6,887 bases of DNA from Crocinitomicaceae bacterium (GTDB taxonomy: Bacteria; Bacteroidota; Bacteroidia; Flavobacteriales_D; Crocinitomicaceae). The translations under genes and the position numbers were made by a program. The notes beneath the pieces were generated by a model. It saw nothing but the letters and a program-made list of their open reading frames with translations. It had not been told where the DNA came from and did no database searches. Below, one piece after another: positions 1 through 5,518 of this stretch (the stretch's first letter is position 1; each line of letters begins with the position of its first letter). The stretch is from the NCBI GenBank assembly GCA_030833265.1, contig JAURHO010000085.1, positions 1-6,887 of the forward strand, given 5' to 3'.

Positions 1-33
1 TAAAAAAAGTAAACTTGCATACAATTTATTCAT
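1..33 (-). CDS. Start of an exported-protein gene, cut by the window edge
   Basis: An ATG at 33-31 opens a frame that stays open to the window edge and gives MNKLYASLLFL. The pattern of a lysine near the N-terminus followed by a hydrophobic run is what the start of a signal peptide or membrane anchor looks like. It lies 25 bp downstream of the PorQ-like stop codon on the same strand, so the two may be co-transcribed. No Shine-Dalgarno motif precedes it, which is normal in Bacteroidota. Eleven codons are too few to name a family. It could in principle be a chance ATG, but position, strand and hydrophobicity favour a real gene. Confidence 0.5.
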   Translation of the reverse strand, partial: MNKLYASLLFL

Positions 34-58
34 AGCTGATATTTTAATTCTTAAGTTC

Positions 59-883
59 TTAATATTTACAATTCAATTTGATCGTGGCTTCATTGGCAAT
101 TTTTTCACCAATGTTGGGCGTGTAAATAGGAATAGTGTCTCCGGTTAGTGGATCGTAGGTAGGAACGGCATTTGGGTCAAGCCAAATGTTTTCAGGCCTA
201 TTTAAGGAATGACCAACAATATGAAAGCGGAAGGGGGCGTGCGCAAGTTTGTAACTTAGGGCAATATAGGTATCTAGAGGAAGTGGCGCGCTTGCCGTAC
301 TCGTGTAATTTTTAAAGATAAACCCCAAATTTCTGACGCCAAAGGCAGCCGTCAATAATTGTTTCGGATGAATCAGTAGGGCAGAGAAAGTAGAGCTAAA
401 GCCAAAGGCGCTGTAGCGCTCGAGTTGTGACCCTAGCAAATTGAGCTGAACCCCCATCCTAAAGTACGGATTCGGTGTATAGGCATAGCTAGCACCAAGT
501 TGATAGTCGAGCGCATTGAAAGAACCGATCGTTTCTCCTGAAGCATTCGTTTCGGTGAAGTTGCCGTAATTTAAATAACGAACGTAAGGTGCAATGCAAC
601 CAATTTTAGTTTTGAGTGCTGTTGAGAACACACCAAAGTTGACGCCAGAAGGTAAAATACCAATGGTGCTGTGCATGGAGCCCTGCATCTTGGCATCTAG
701 CAGTGCGGCTTGGTCTAGGGTAGTTGAAAGATCGCCGTTTGGCAGTGCATAATATCTGGAGCCAACACCGAGACTTTTGCTTGTATTGGTTTGCTCAAAG
801 CCACTGAAGGCATTGCTGCCCAAGTTGTATTGAGCGAAACAACTCAAGTTTAAAAAAAGAAAAAGTAGCGTAGTTACTTTCAT
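59..883 (-). CDS. porQ: Type IX secretion system PorQ-family outer-membrane protein, apparently C-terminally short
   Basis: 274 residues. The N-terminus (MKVTTLLFLFLNLSCFA) is a signal peptide with likely cleavage after Ala17, so the protein is exported. The body has alternating beta-barrel character and several PorQ-like stretches: a G-x-G segment and 'DQAALLD' near residues 39-64, 'YLNYGNFTETNASGETIGSF' at about 103-122 followed by a 'DYQLGASYAY' strand, 'FGVRNLGF' at 181-188, and 'LSYKLAHAPFRFHIVGHSLN' at 209-228. PorQ is a FadL-type outer-membrane component associated with the T9SS, which exports cargo proteins carrying a C-terminal signal. After the 'DPNAVPTYDPLTGDT' loop (236-250) the protein ends within about 25 residues, whereas PorQ proteins as I recall them run to roughly 330-350 residues with more strands. 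The two other frames across the end show no continuation before the next start codon. It is transcribed divergently from the sigma factor gene. The family call rests on motif recall, not a search. Confidence 0.77.
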   Translation of the reverse strand: MKVTTLLFLFLNLSCFAQYNLGSNAFSGFEQTNTSKSLGVGSRYYALPNGDLSTTLDQAALLDAKMQGSMHSTIGILPSGVNFGVFSTALKTKIGCIAPYVRYLNYGNFTETNASGETIGSFNALDYQLGASYAYTPNPYFRMGVQLNLLGSQLERYSAFGFSSTFSALLIHPKQLLTAAFGVRNLGFIFKNYTSTASAPLPLDTYIALSYKLAHAPFRFHIVGHSLNRPENIWLDPNAVPTYDPLTGDTIPIYTPNIGEKIANEATIKLNCKY

Positions 884-981
884 AAGGCACAGTCAACAAC
901 GAAGTTTTAGCTTCGAGATTGTGAAAATACTAAGAAATTCTGCAAATCATACTTTGGAACGATAATTGTAAAACCAAAAAT
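884..981. promoter_or_regulatory. Divergent intergenic region between porQ-like and sigma factor genes
   Basis: This 98-bp gap must hold the promoters of both divergent genes unless transcription starts elsewhere. It contains an imperfect dyad, CAAA-(6 nt)-TTTG, at 943-956. Read on the plus strand it gives TACTTTG and on the minus strand TATGATTTG; each is one nucleotide off in spacing from the Bacteroidota -7 consensus TAnnTTTG. A perfect 5-bp hairpin (CGAAG, 6-nt loop, CTTCG) lies at 900-915, in what would be the leader of the porQ-like mRNA. I could not find a well-spaced -33 TTTG element on either strand, so the promoter assignment is only a candidate. Confidence 0.3.
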
Positions 982-1512
982 ATGAACCAAGCAGCCTACA
1001 CCCATCGCGCTTTCGAGCCCCTTTTTACTTCGCATATTCCGTTCTTTAAAAGAATCATTGCCAAGTATTTCTCAGCAGACGAACAAGCAGACGTTTTGCA
1101 AGAATTTTCAATTCATTTTTTCATCCTTTTTGAAAAGAAATATCTTACGCAAGCTGAACTGTTTGATTCCAAAGCCTGGTTGCGCACTATTGTTACACAT
1201 TATTGCATTTCGCTGCTCAGAAAGAAGAAAGCACAGAAGAATGCCGTTTGGGAGAACACCATTAACACAGCAATCCTTCGTGCTGCTGAAAGTGAGGTTG
1301 CGCGCGAGCATGAGCTCATTTCATTAATGAGTTTGGCACTGGGTTGTGTAACCAAGCAAGAGGCCTTGATTCTCAAGATGAAATACATGTATCAGAAGTC
1401 AAGTAGGGAAATAGAACAGCGATTAGCCATTCAATATGTTGACGTTCAGATCAATAGAATCAAGCTCAAAATCAGAAAAAAGCTAGCTACCACCGATCAT
1501 AGTTGGTTGTAG
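982..1512 (+). CDS. ECF-type RNA polymerase sigma factor
   Basis: 176 residues, the usual size for an extracytoplasmic-function sigma factor that directs RNA polymerase to a specific promoter set. Region 2 spans about residues 11-85 and includes 'DVLQEFSIHFF' (37-47, matching the acidic 'D-x-x-Q-E-x-F' helix) and 'KAWLRTIVTHYCISLLRKKK' (64-83, the -10 recognition helix ending in a basic patch). A variable linker follows. Region 4 covers about 112-168, starting with 'LTK/VTKQEALILKMKY' and ending in 'IKLKIRKKL', the typical basic end of the -35-binding helix-turn-helix. The turn and recognition helix ('IQYVDVQINRIKLKI') depart from the common 'S-x-x-T-V-K-x-R/Y' form. No anti-sigma or FecR-like gene is adjacent in this window. 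It is divergent from the PorQ-like gene and convergent with the acyltransferase cluster. The ATG at 982 follows an A-rich stretch and is the natural start. Confidence 0.88.
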   Translation: MNQAAYTHRAFEPLFTSHIPFFKRIIAKYFSADEQADVLQEFSIHFFILFEKKYLTQAELFDSKAWLRTIVTHYCISLLRKKKAQKNAVWENTINTAILRAAESEVAREHELISLMSLALGCVTKQEALILKMKYMYQKSSREIEQRLAIQYVDVQINRIKLKIRKKLATTDHSWL

Positions 1513-1521
1513 GTTTTTTTT
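1476..1521. terminator. Candidate bidirectional intrinsic terminator
   Basis: The arms CTACCACC (1487-1494) and GGTTGTAG (1505-1512) pair with one mismatch. The stem can be extended inward by a G-T and an A-T pair to leave a 6-nt loop. Eight Ts follow at 1514-1521, giving a terminator for the plus-strand sigma factor gene, whose stop codon lies inside the 3' arm. On the opposite strand the same hairpin is followed after 5 nt by six Ts (As at 1476-1481), so it could also stop the minus-strand cluster after glsB. The stem is of modest GC content and no folding energy was computed. Confidence 0.45.
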
Positions 1522-1560
1522 ACTTGTTTGCTGTTGCTCAGCCCGCGGACCAGCAATTGT

Positions 1561-2472
1561 TTAGAAATCTAGGTGTCTTTCCTTTTTGTCGGGGTAAATA
1601 TCTGCTATTGTGACTAAAATGCCCGTTTCTTCTACATTGCCAAAGTCAGGATTCACCGCAGTGTCGAAGGTCTTCATGGTGGCCGATAAATTCATGTAAA
1701 TATTCATGAGCGGCGGAATGAAGGTGCCGCGTTCTCGAACAAAACCATTGAGTTCTTTGAAGGCATCCTTGTATTCCTTTCCTTCAATCAACGCTGCGTA
1801 AGCACTGGTGTCGCCAATTTGAAGGGGGTGATACGCCTTGATCAGTTGTTCTGAATCTGCAAAAAAGTGCTGTAGGAAAAACAATAAGAAATCACGGCTA
1901 CTGGTGTCGTAATCAGGGTACATCGTTACTTTACCAAAGAAATACTTGATACTCGGGTAAAAACGAATCAGGGCGCCCAGGCCATCCCAAATATTATCAA
2001 GGGCAAAAAGACCTTTTTTTGGGTTAACCGTGGGTTGGTAATTAGGCTGAACCCAACTTCTGCCCAGTTCAATGGTGTTGGGAAGGTATTTTTCTTTAAA
2101 GGCGGCGCTAAATTCGAAGTAGTGTGTTGTGGATAAATGATAATGGCCTTCTTGGTCAAGTGCCTCGGCGCAAACCAGGTAGCGGTATCCACCAATAATT
2201 TCTTCATCTTCAGGGGACCATACGATCAGCTGCTCGTAGGCATAGGGGCCGAAGTCGTGTTCATCGAGGTCAACTTCTTCACCGGTGCCACCACCTGAGG
2301 TACGAAAGGTAAGTTCGCGCAAACGCCCAATTTCCTGGAGGACATTTGGTGCATTATGGCAATTTATACGGTAAATTTCGTTGCCGCCTTTGCGCGTTGT
2401 TCTTAAAAAGCGCTCGGCATTGAGCTCAGCTTTAAGTACTGACTTATCTATAGGATCTATGATCTCTTTCAT
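1561..2472 (-). CDS. glsB: GNAT-like amino-acid N-acyltransferase (GlsB/OlsB type, 'hemolysin' family)
   Basis: 303 residues with no signal peptide, so cytoplasmic or membrane-peripheral. Family features are 'IGRLRELTFR' (48-57) near the N-terminus, a 'DLDEHD' acidic stretch (68-73), the core strand 'EEIIGGYRYLV' (90-100) and the signature 'IELGRSWVQPNYQ' (134-146), equivalent to the 'ELGRSCV' motif of OlsB-like N-acyltransferases. In Bacteroides thetaiotaomicron the related GlsB transfers an acyl group to the amino group of glycine; OlsB does the same with ornithine. The product would be the mono-acylated amino-acid lipid. It starts inside the stop of the upstream O-acyltransferase gene (ATGA overlap), which fits a two-step lipid pathway and translational coupling. 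The amino-acid substrate (glycine, ornithine, serine or other) cannot be read from sequence. It is the last gene of the minus-strand cluster. Confidence 0.8.
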   Translation of the reverse strand: MKEIIDPIDKSVLKAELNAERFLRTTRKGGNEIYRINCHNAPNVLQEIGRLRELTFRTSGGGTGEEVDLDEHDFGPYAYEQLIVWSPEDEEIIGGYRYLVCAEALDQEGHYHLSTTHYFEFSAAFKEKYLPNTIELGRSWVQPNYQPTVNPKKGLFALDNIWDGLGALIRFYPSIKYFFGKVTMYPDYDTSSRDFLLFFLQHFFADSEQLIKAYHPLQIGDTSAYAALIEGKEYKDAFKELNGFVRERGTFIPPLMNIYMNLSATMKTFDTAVNPDFGNVEETGILVTIADIYPDKKERHLDF

Positions 2473-3290
2473 GCTTGACTTTTAAGTTGGTAAACGTGTT
2501 CTTTGACCCAATTGGCTGCAGCTGCGTCGTCGAGTTGAGCAGGTAGGTCAGTTGGCATTAATGGCTTACCAATAGTAAAACTAATTTTGCCATGTTTTTG
2601 TTTATACATCTCGTCGGCTAACAAGAACATTTCCAAATTGGCTTTGATCCCGAGTTTGGTTCGGATCCGATTGAGGCGATAAAAAGTGTTGGATAGTCCG
2701 CCGGCAATGTAAATTGGGACAATTGGTCGCGCTAATTCTCGGGCATAACTCACAAAAGTTTTCTTCCATTCTGCTTCAACTATTTGTTTGTTGTGCACAC
2801 GTGTCACCATGCCCGCTGGAAAGATGATCACGATTTGTTCTTTTTCGAACGCAGAACGGATGCTGTGTCGGACGCTTCCTTGGTTGCGCCCAAATTTATT
2901 GACCCCCACAAATAAATTAGAAAGTTGTTTTAAATTTAAAAGTAAATCATTGACGATCAATACAACATCTGGCCTTACTTCGCGTAAAGCATGAATTAAT
3001 GCAACGCCGTCCATTCCACCTAAAGGGTGATTTAGCGTAAGAATAGCCCCACCTGTTTTTGGAATATTTTCTAGACCTGATATTTCAATTTTAAAGTCGA
3101 AATAATCAATAATTGCGGCGCAAAACTCATGGTCTTTTAAATCGCCGGATTGCGCAATAAAAGCATTGATTTCATCCTGATGCAATTTGTTTTTGAGGAA
3201 GGTCAGCACAAACTTTGGAAGCCATCTGAGCAAACGCGGATTTTTGCTTCTGATCAGGGCCTCAAGGTCGATAAAGTCTTTTGTTTGCAT
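2469..3290 (-). CDS. glsA: PlsC/LPLAT-like O-acyltransferase (GlsA type)
   Basis: 273 residues with the lysophospholipid acyltransferase fold. Motif I is 'LNHPLGGMDG' (86-95), holding catalytic His88 and Asp94 with five residues between them; the textbook PlsC motif is H-x4-D. The block 'IIFPAGMVTR' (155-164) corresponds to the substrate-binding 'FPEG' motif, and 'PIVPIYIAGG' (189-198) to the later conserved 'VPV' block. By homology to Bacteroides GlsA and to OlsA, it should add a second acyl chain to the hydroxyl of the N-acylated amino acid made by the adjacent GlsB-like enzyme, giving a diacylated glycine or ornithine lipid at the inner membrane. The ATG at 3290 lies 8 bp from the stop of the hydrolase gene, and its own stop overlaps the glsB-like start by 4 bp. 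General phospholipid acylation is the alternative role, but the pairing argues against it. Confidence 0.8.
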   Translation of the reverse strand: MQTKDFIDLEALIRSKNPRLLRWLPKFVLTFLKNKLHQDEINAFIAQSGDLKDHEFCAAIIDYFDFKIEISGLENIPKTGGAILTLNHPLGGMDGVALIHALREVRPDVVLIVNDLLLNLKQLSNLFVGVNKFGRNQGSVRHSIRSAFEKEQIVIIFPAGMVTRVHNKQIVEAEWKKTFVSYARELARPIVPIYIAGGLSNTFYRLNRIRTKLGIKANLEMFLLADEMYKQKHGKISFTIGKPLMPTDLPAQLDDAAAANWVKEHVYQLKSQA

Positions 3291-3298
3291 GCGTAAAA

Positions 3299-4090
3299 TT
3301 AATCGAAATACTGAAATTCTAATTGGAGGCCATCATGGGCAAGCCATACATTTGCTGGCAATTTTTGAGCGACCTCTTTGTGTTGACCAAATAAATGTGA
3401 GATGTGGGTCAGGTAACTTTTCTGAGGTTGGAGCTCGGTAATAAGCGCAAGCGCTTCTTCTAAATTAAAGTGAGACTGGTGTTGGTATTCGTGCAAGGCA
3501 TTGATAATAAGTGTATCGAGACCTTTTAATTTTTGCTTTTCTGTTTCGGTAATCGTTTTGGCATCTGTGATATAGGCCAAATTACCGATTCGGAAACCAA
3601 AAACGGGCATGCGGTGATGCATGACTTCAATAACATCGATTTTCAAGTAGTCATTGAGCAGAAATGGCTGATTTTCAATGAGCTCGATTTGATACTTTGG
3701 AACGCCTGGGTAAGGGTTAGGTTCAAATGCATAGTAAAATTCTCGGTGCAAAGCTGTTTCTACCTGTTTGCTACAATAGATCGGGAAGTCTTTTTGTGCT
3801 TGGTAATTAAAGGCCCTGACGTCATCGAGGCCGGCAATGTGGTCTTTGTGTTCGTGCGTAAGTAAAATGGCATCGAGTTGTTTGACGCCAGCCCTGAGCA
3901 TTTGTTGGCGAAAATCGGGCCCTGCATCTATGCTAAATTTCAAATTGGCCACTTCAATCAGGACACTTGCTCTTAAGCGCTTATCTTTTGGGTCTGAAGA
4001 AAGACAAACCGGGCACTCACAAGCAATCACTGGAACGCCTTGTGAGGTTCCGGAGCCTAAAAAGGTCAGCTGCCCGTGGTGCTCGCTCAT
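3299..4090 (-). CDS. PhnP-like metallo-beta-lactamase-fold hydrolase
   Basis: 263 residues. The N-terminal 'LGSGTSQGVP' (11-20) and the Cys-x-Cys-x2-Cys group at residues 24, 26 and 29 resemble PhnP, where three such cysteines help bind a structural zinc. The catalytic metal motif is 'LTHEHKDHIAGLDD' (77-90), that is H79-x-H81-x-D83-H84. Further candidate ligands are His158/His159, Asp176 in 'YITDAKT', and His229 in 'LTHISH'. 'SIDAGPDFR' (53-61) is also typical of this subgroup. PhnP itself opens cyclic phosphodiesters in phosphonate catabolism, but no other phn gene is present here, so the substrate is unknown; a phosphodiester or cyclic phosphate is the reasonable guess. The gene overlaps the nuclease fusion by 4 bp (ATGA), implying coupled translation. 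It has no signal peptide, so it is cytoplasmic. Confidence 0.85.
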   Translation of the reverse strand: MSEHHGQLTFLGSGTSQGVPVIACECPVCLSSDPKDKRLRASVLIEVANLKFSIDAGPDFRQQMLRAGVKQLDAILLTHEHKDHIAGLDDVRAFNYQAQKDFPIYCSKQVETALHREFYYAFEPNPYPGVPKYQIELIENQPFLLNDYLKIDVIEVMHHRMPVFGFRIGNLAYITDAKTITETEKQKLKGLDTLIINALHEYQHQSHFNLEEALALITELQPQKSYLTHISHLFGQHKEVAQKLPANVWLAHDGLQLEFQYFD

Positions 4091-5475
4091 AGGGTTTCGA
4101 GGGCGTTGAGTTGAACAATTTTTAAATTCTTGTCTGAGCGCAAGAAATATGAGACAATACTTTTGTTGTCGCGGTTTTCTTTTTCAGTATTAATATAGCG
4201 CGCCCAGTGCATTGGTTCTTTGCCGTGGAAATGAAAAGGTGCATAGCCAAATCCTTTGTAGATGCCCTTGTCTATCCAAACCACACTTTTTTCTCCTTTA
4301 TTGCGGCCTTTATCAATAATGAAAAAAGAAGAGCCGCTAAACTGAACTTGATCTATAAAACGCTGAACGCGTTCGTTGTAGGCCGCAGGCGTTTCTTCCT
4401 GGACACAAGCGCCATTGCATTGTTGAATGGTGTAATGAAAACAGGCGCTTTGGGTCGGGTAGAGGTAACAGAGCTTTTGGCAAAGTTCATGGCGTTCTGC
4501 TACAGTTTCTAAGTAATGCTGCGCTTCTTTTTTAGAAGTAAATTGAATGAGCGGTTCAGCAGTTTGTTTGGCCGAATTTTCAATTTTGAGCCGAATATAG
4601 CCATCGAAATCTTGTTGATCATAGAGGCCGTAAGGGAACAAACTTTTGCGCAGCTTGCGGTTATAAATAGGTTTGTGCTCTTTGATTAGGACTGATTCTC
4701 TGAGCATGGCAATGAGTTCGGAACCGGTGAGTTCATATTCAACCCTACAAATTTCCTGACTCATTTGCAGTCCTTTTGCACTTTTGTTATTGCGCAAATG
4801 CTGTTCGATGCGTTTTTTAATATGGATGCTTTTGCCAATATAAATGAGCTGATTGAACTCGTTGTAGAGCAAATAAACACCCGTTTTGTTGGGCAATTCT
4901 TCGATGCTTTCTAGGCTCAGGTTTGGATGGACCGCTTTGGGCTGTAATACTTCTTGAATAAAGTTCTTGAGCTCGCGGGTATCTTTTTGATAAAGTAAAG
5001 TGAAAAGCTCAGCAGTGGCTTTGGCATCGCCGTCGGCTCTGTGTCGGGCATTGTTTGCAATGCCAAGTTCAGTGCAAAGTTTGCCCAAACTGTAAGAAGC
5101 ATGACCTGGCAATAAAATGCGTGCAGTCCTTACTGTGCAAAGTTGCGGCATTCTGAATTCATAGCCCAAACGTTTGTATTCTGATCTGAACATGCCGTAG
5201 TCAAATGCGACGTTGTGCGCGACAAAAATACAGCCTTCGCAAAAGGCTAATATTTCTTTGGCAATTTCATAGAACTTAGGGGCGTTTTCGACCATGCGGT
5301 CTGTGATGCCCGTTAAGCGTACAATGAATTCAGGGATGGCTTGCTCCGGGTTGACCAGACTGTGGTAATGATCGATAACATGCTGACCATCATGCTTGTA
5401 GATGGCTAGCTCCGTGATTTTGGAGTCTTTGGTGTGGCCACCTGTGGTTTCGACGTCAACAATTACAAAATTCAT
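4087..5475 (-). CDS. DEDDh exonuclease (DnaQ-like) fused to GIY-YIG/UvrC N-terminal-like endonuclease
   Basis: 462 residues from the ATG at 5475. An in-frame GTG six bases upstream would add two residues, but I prefer ATG because 'MNFVIVDVETTGG' is the usual start of a DnaQ domain and the GTG falls in a hairpin arm. The exonuclease domain (about 1-165) shows the full DEDDh set: Asp7, Glu9, Asp92 in 'AHNVAFDYGMF', His145 and Asp150. The GIY-YIG domain (about 196-275) has 'GVYLLY', 'IYIGKS', Arg222 and the catalytic Glu260 in 'MLRESVLIKEH'. Then comes a Cys-rich segment (Cys332, 336, 345, 353, 357) resembling that of UvrC, and a C-terminal tail of about 100 residues. The second UvrC nuclease domain and HhH motifs are absent. 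The architecture resembles the DnaQ-UvrC-like fusions and Cho, which make the 3' nick in nucleotide excision repair, so a DNA-repair role is inferred. It is followed by the PhnP-like gene with a 4-bp overlap. Confidence 0.9.
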   Translation of the reverse strand: MNFVIVDVETTGGHTKDSKITELAIYKHDGQHVIDHYHSLVNPEQAIPEFIVRLTGITDRMVENAPKFYEIAKEILAFCEGCIFVAHNVAFDYGMFRSEYKRLGYEFRMPQLCTVRTARILLPGHASYSLGKLCTELGIANNARHRADGDAKATAELFTLLYQKDTRELKNFIQEVLQPKAVHPNLSLESIEELPNKTGVYLLYNEFNQLIYIGKSIHIKKRIEQHLRNNKSAKGLQMSQEICRVEYELTGSELIAMLRESVLIKEHKPIYNRKLRKSLFPYGLYDQQDFDGYIRLKIENSAKQTAEPLIQFTSKKEAQHYLETVAERHELCQKLCYLYPTQSACFHYTIQQCNGACVQEETPAAYNERVQRFIDQVQFSGSSFFIIDKGRNKGEKSVVWIDKGIYKGFGYAPFHFHGKEPMHWARYINTEKENRDNKSIVSYFLRSDKNLKIVQLNALETL

Positions 5476-5477
5476 GC

Positions 5478-5500
5478 CCACTAAGTTAGAAAAATAGTGG
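5478..5500 (-). promoter_or_regulatory. Small hairpin just upstream of the nuclease-fusion start codon
   Basis: CCACTA (5478-5483) and TAGTGG (5495-5500) form a perfect 6-bp stem with an 11-nt A/T-rich loop in the 43-bp gap before the ATG at 5475. On the mRNA the 3' arm ends 2 nt before that ATG, so it could limit ribosome access to the start. No T-run follows on the minus strand, so it is not an intrinsic terminator for the upstream gene. A chance occurrence cannot be excluded. Confidence 0.25.
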
Positions 5501-5518
5501 CTGCAAAAATTTTGAAAG

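Noticed and set aside
829..846. Lipoprotein signal (Cys15) in the PorQ-like protein
   Set aside because: The residues before the cysteine (Asn-Leu-Ser) do not fit a lipobox well, while Cys-Phe-Ala before Gln fits ordinary signal peptidase cleavage.
1058..1388. Short open frames on both strands within the sigma factor gene
   Set aside because: All overlap clear sigma region 2 coding sequence and give low-complexity, unrecognisable proteins.
1528..1556. Inverted repeat TTGCTG/CAGCAA around a CCGCGG core between the convergent genes
   Set aside because: The loop is 17 nt and no T-run follows on either strand directly, so it is not a convincing terminator; the neighbouring hairpin with T-tracts is better.
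2890..2897. Perfect -7-like TAAATTTG on the minus strand within the glsA-like gene
   Set aside because: It lies inside coding sequence of a tightly packed operon and an 8-mer of this degeneracy is expected by chance; no partner -33 element was established.
3533..3865. Open frame of 110 codons on the plus strand inside the hydrolase gene
   Set aside because: It lies wholly antisense to a well-supported metallo-beta-lactamase-fold gene, and its translation has no recognisable motif.
5479..5481. GTG as the start codon of the nuclease fusion
   Set aside because: An ATG two codons later gives the typical DnaQ N-terminus, and the GTG sits inside a hairpin arm.
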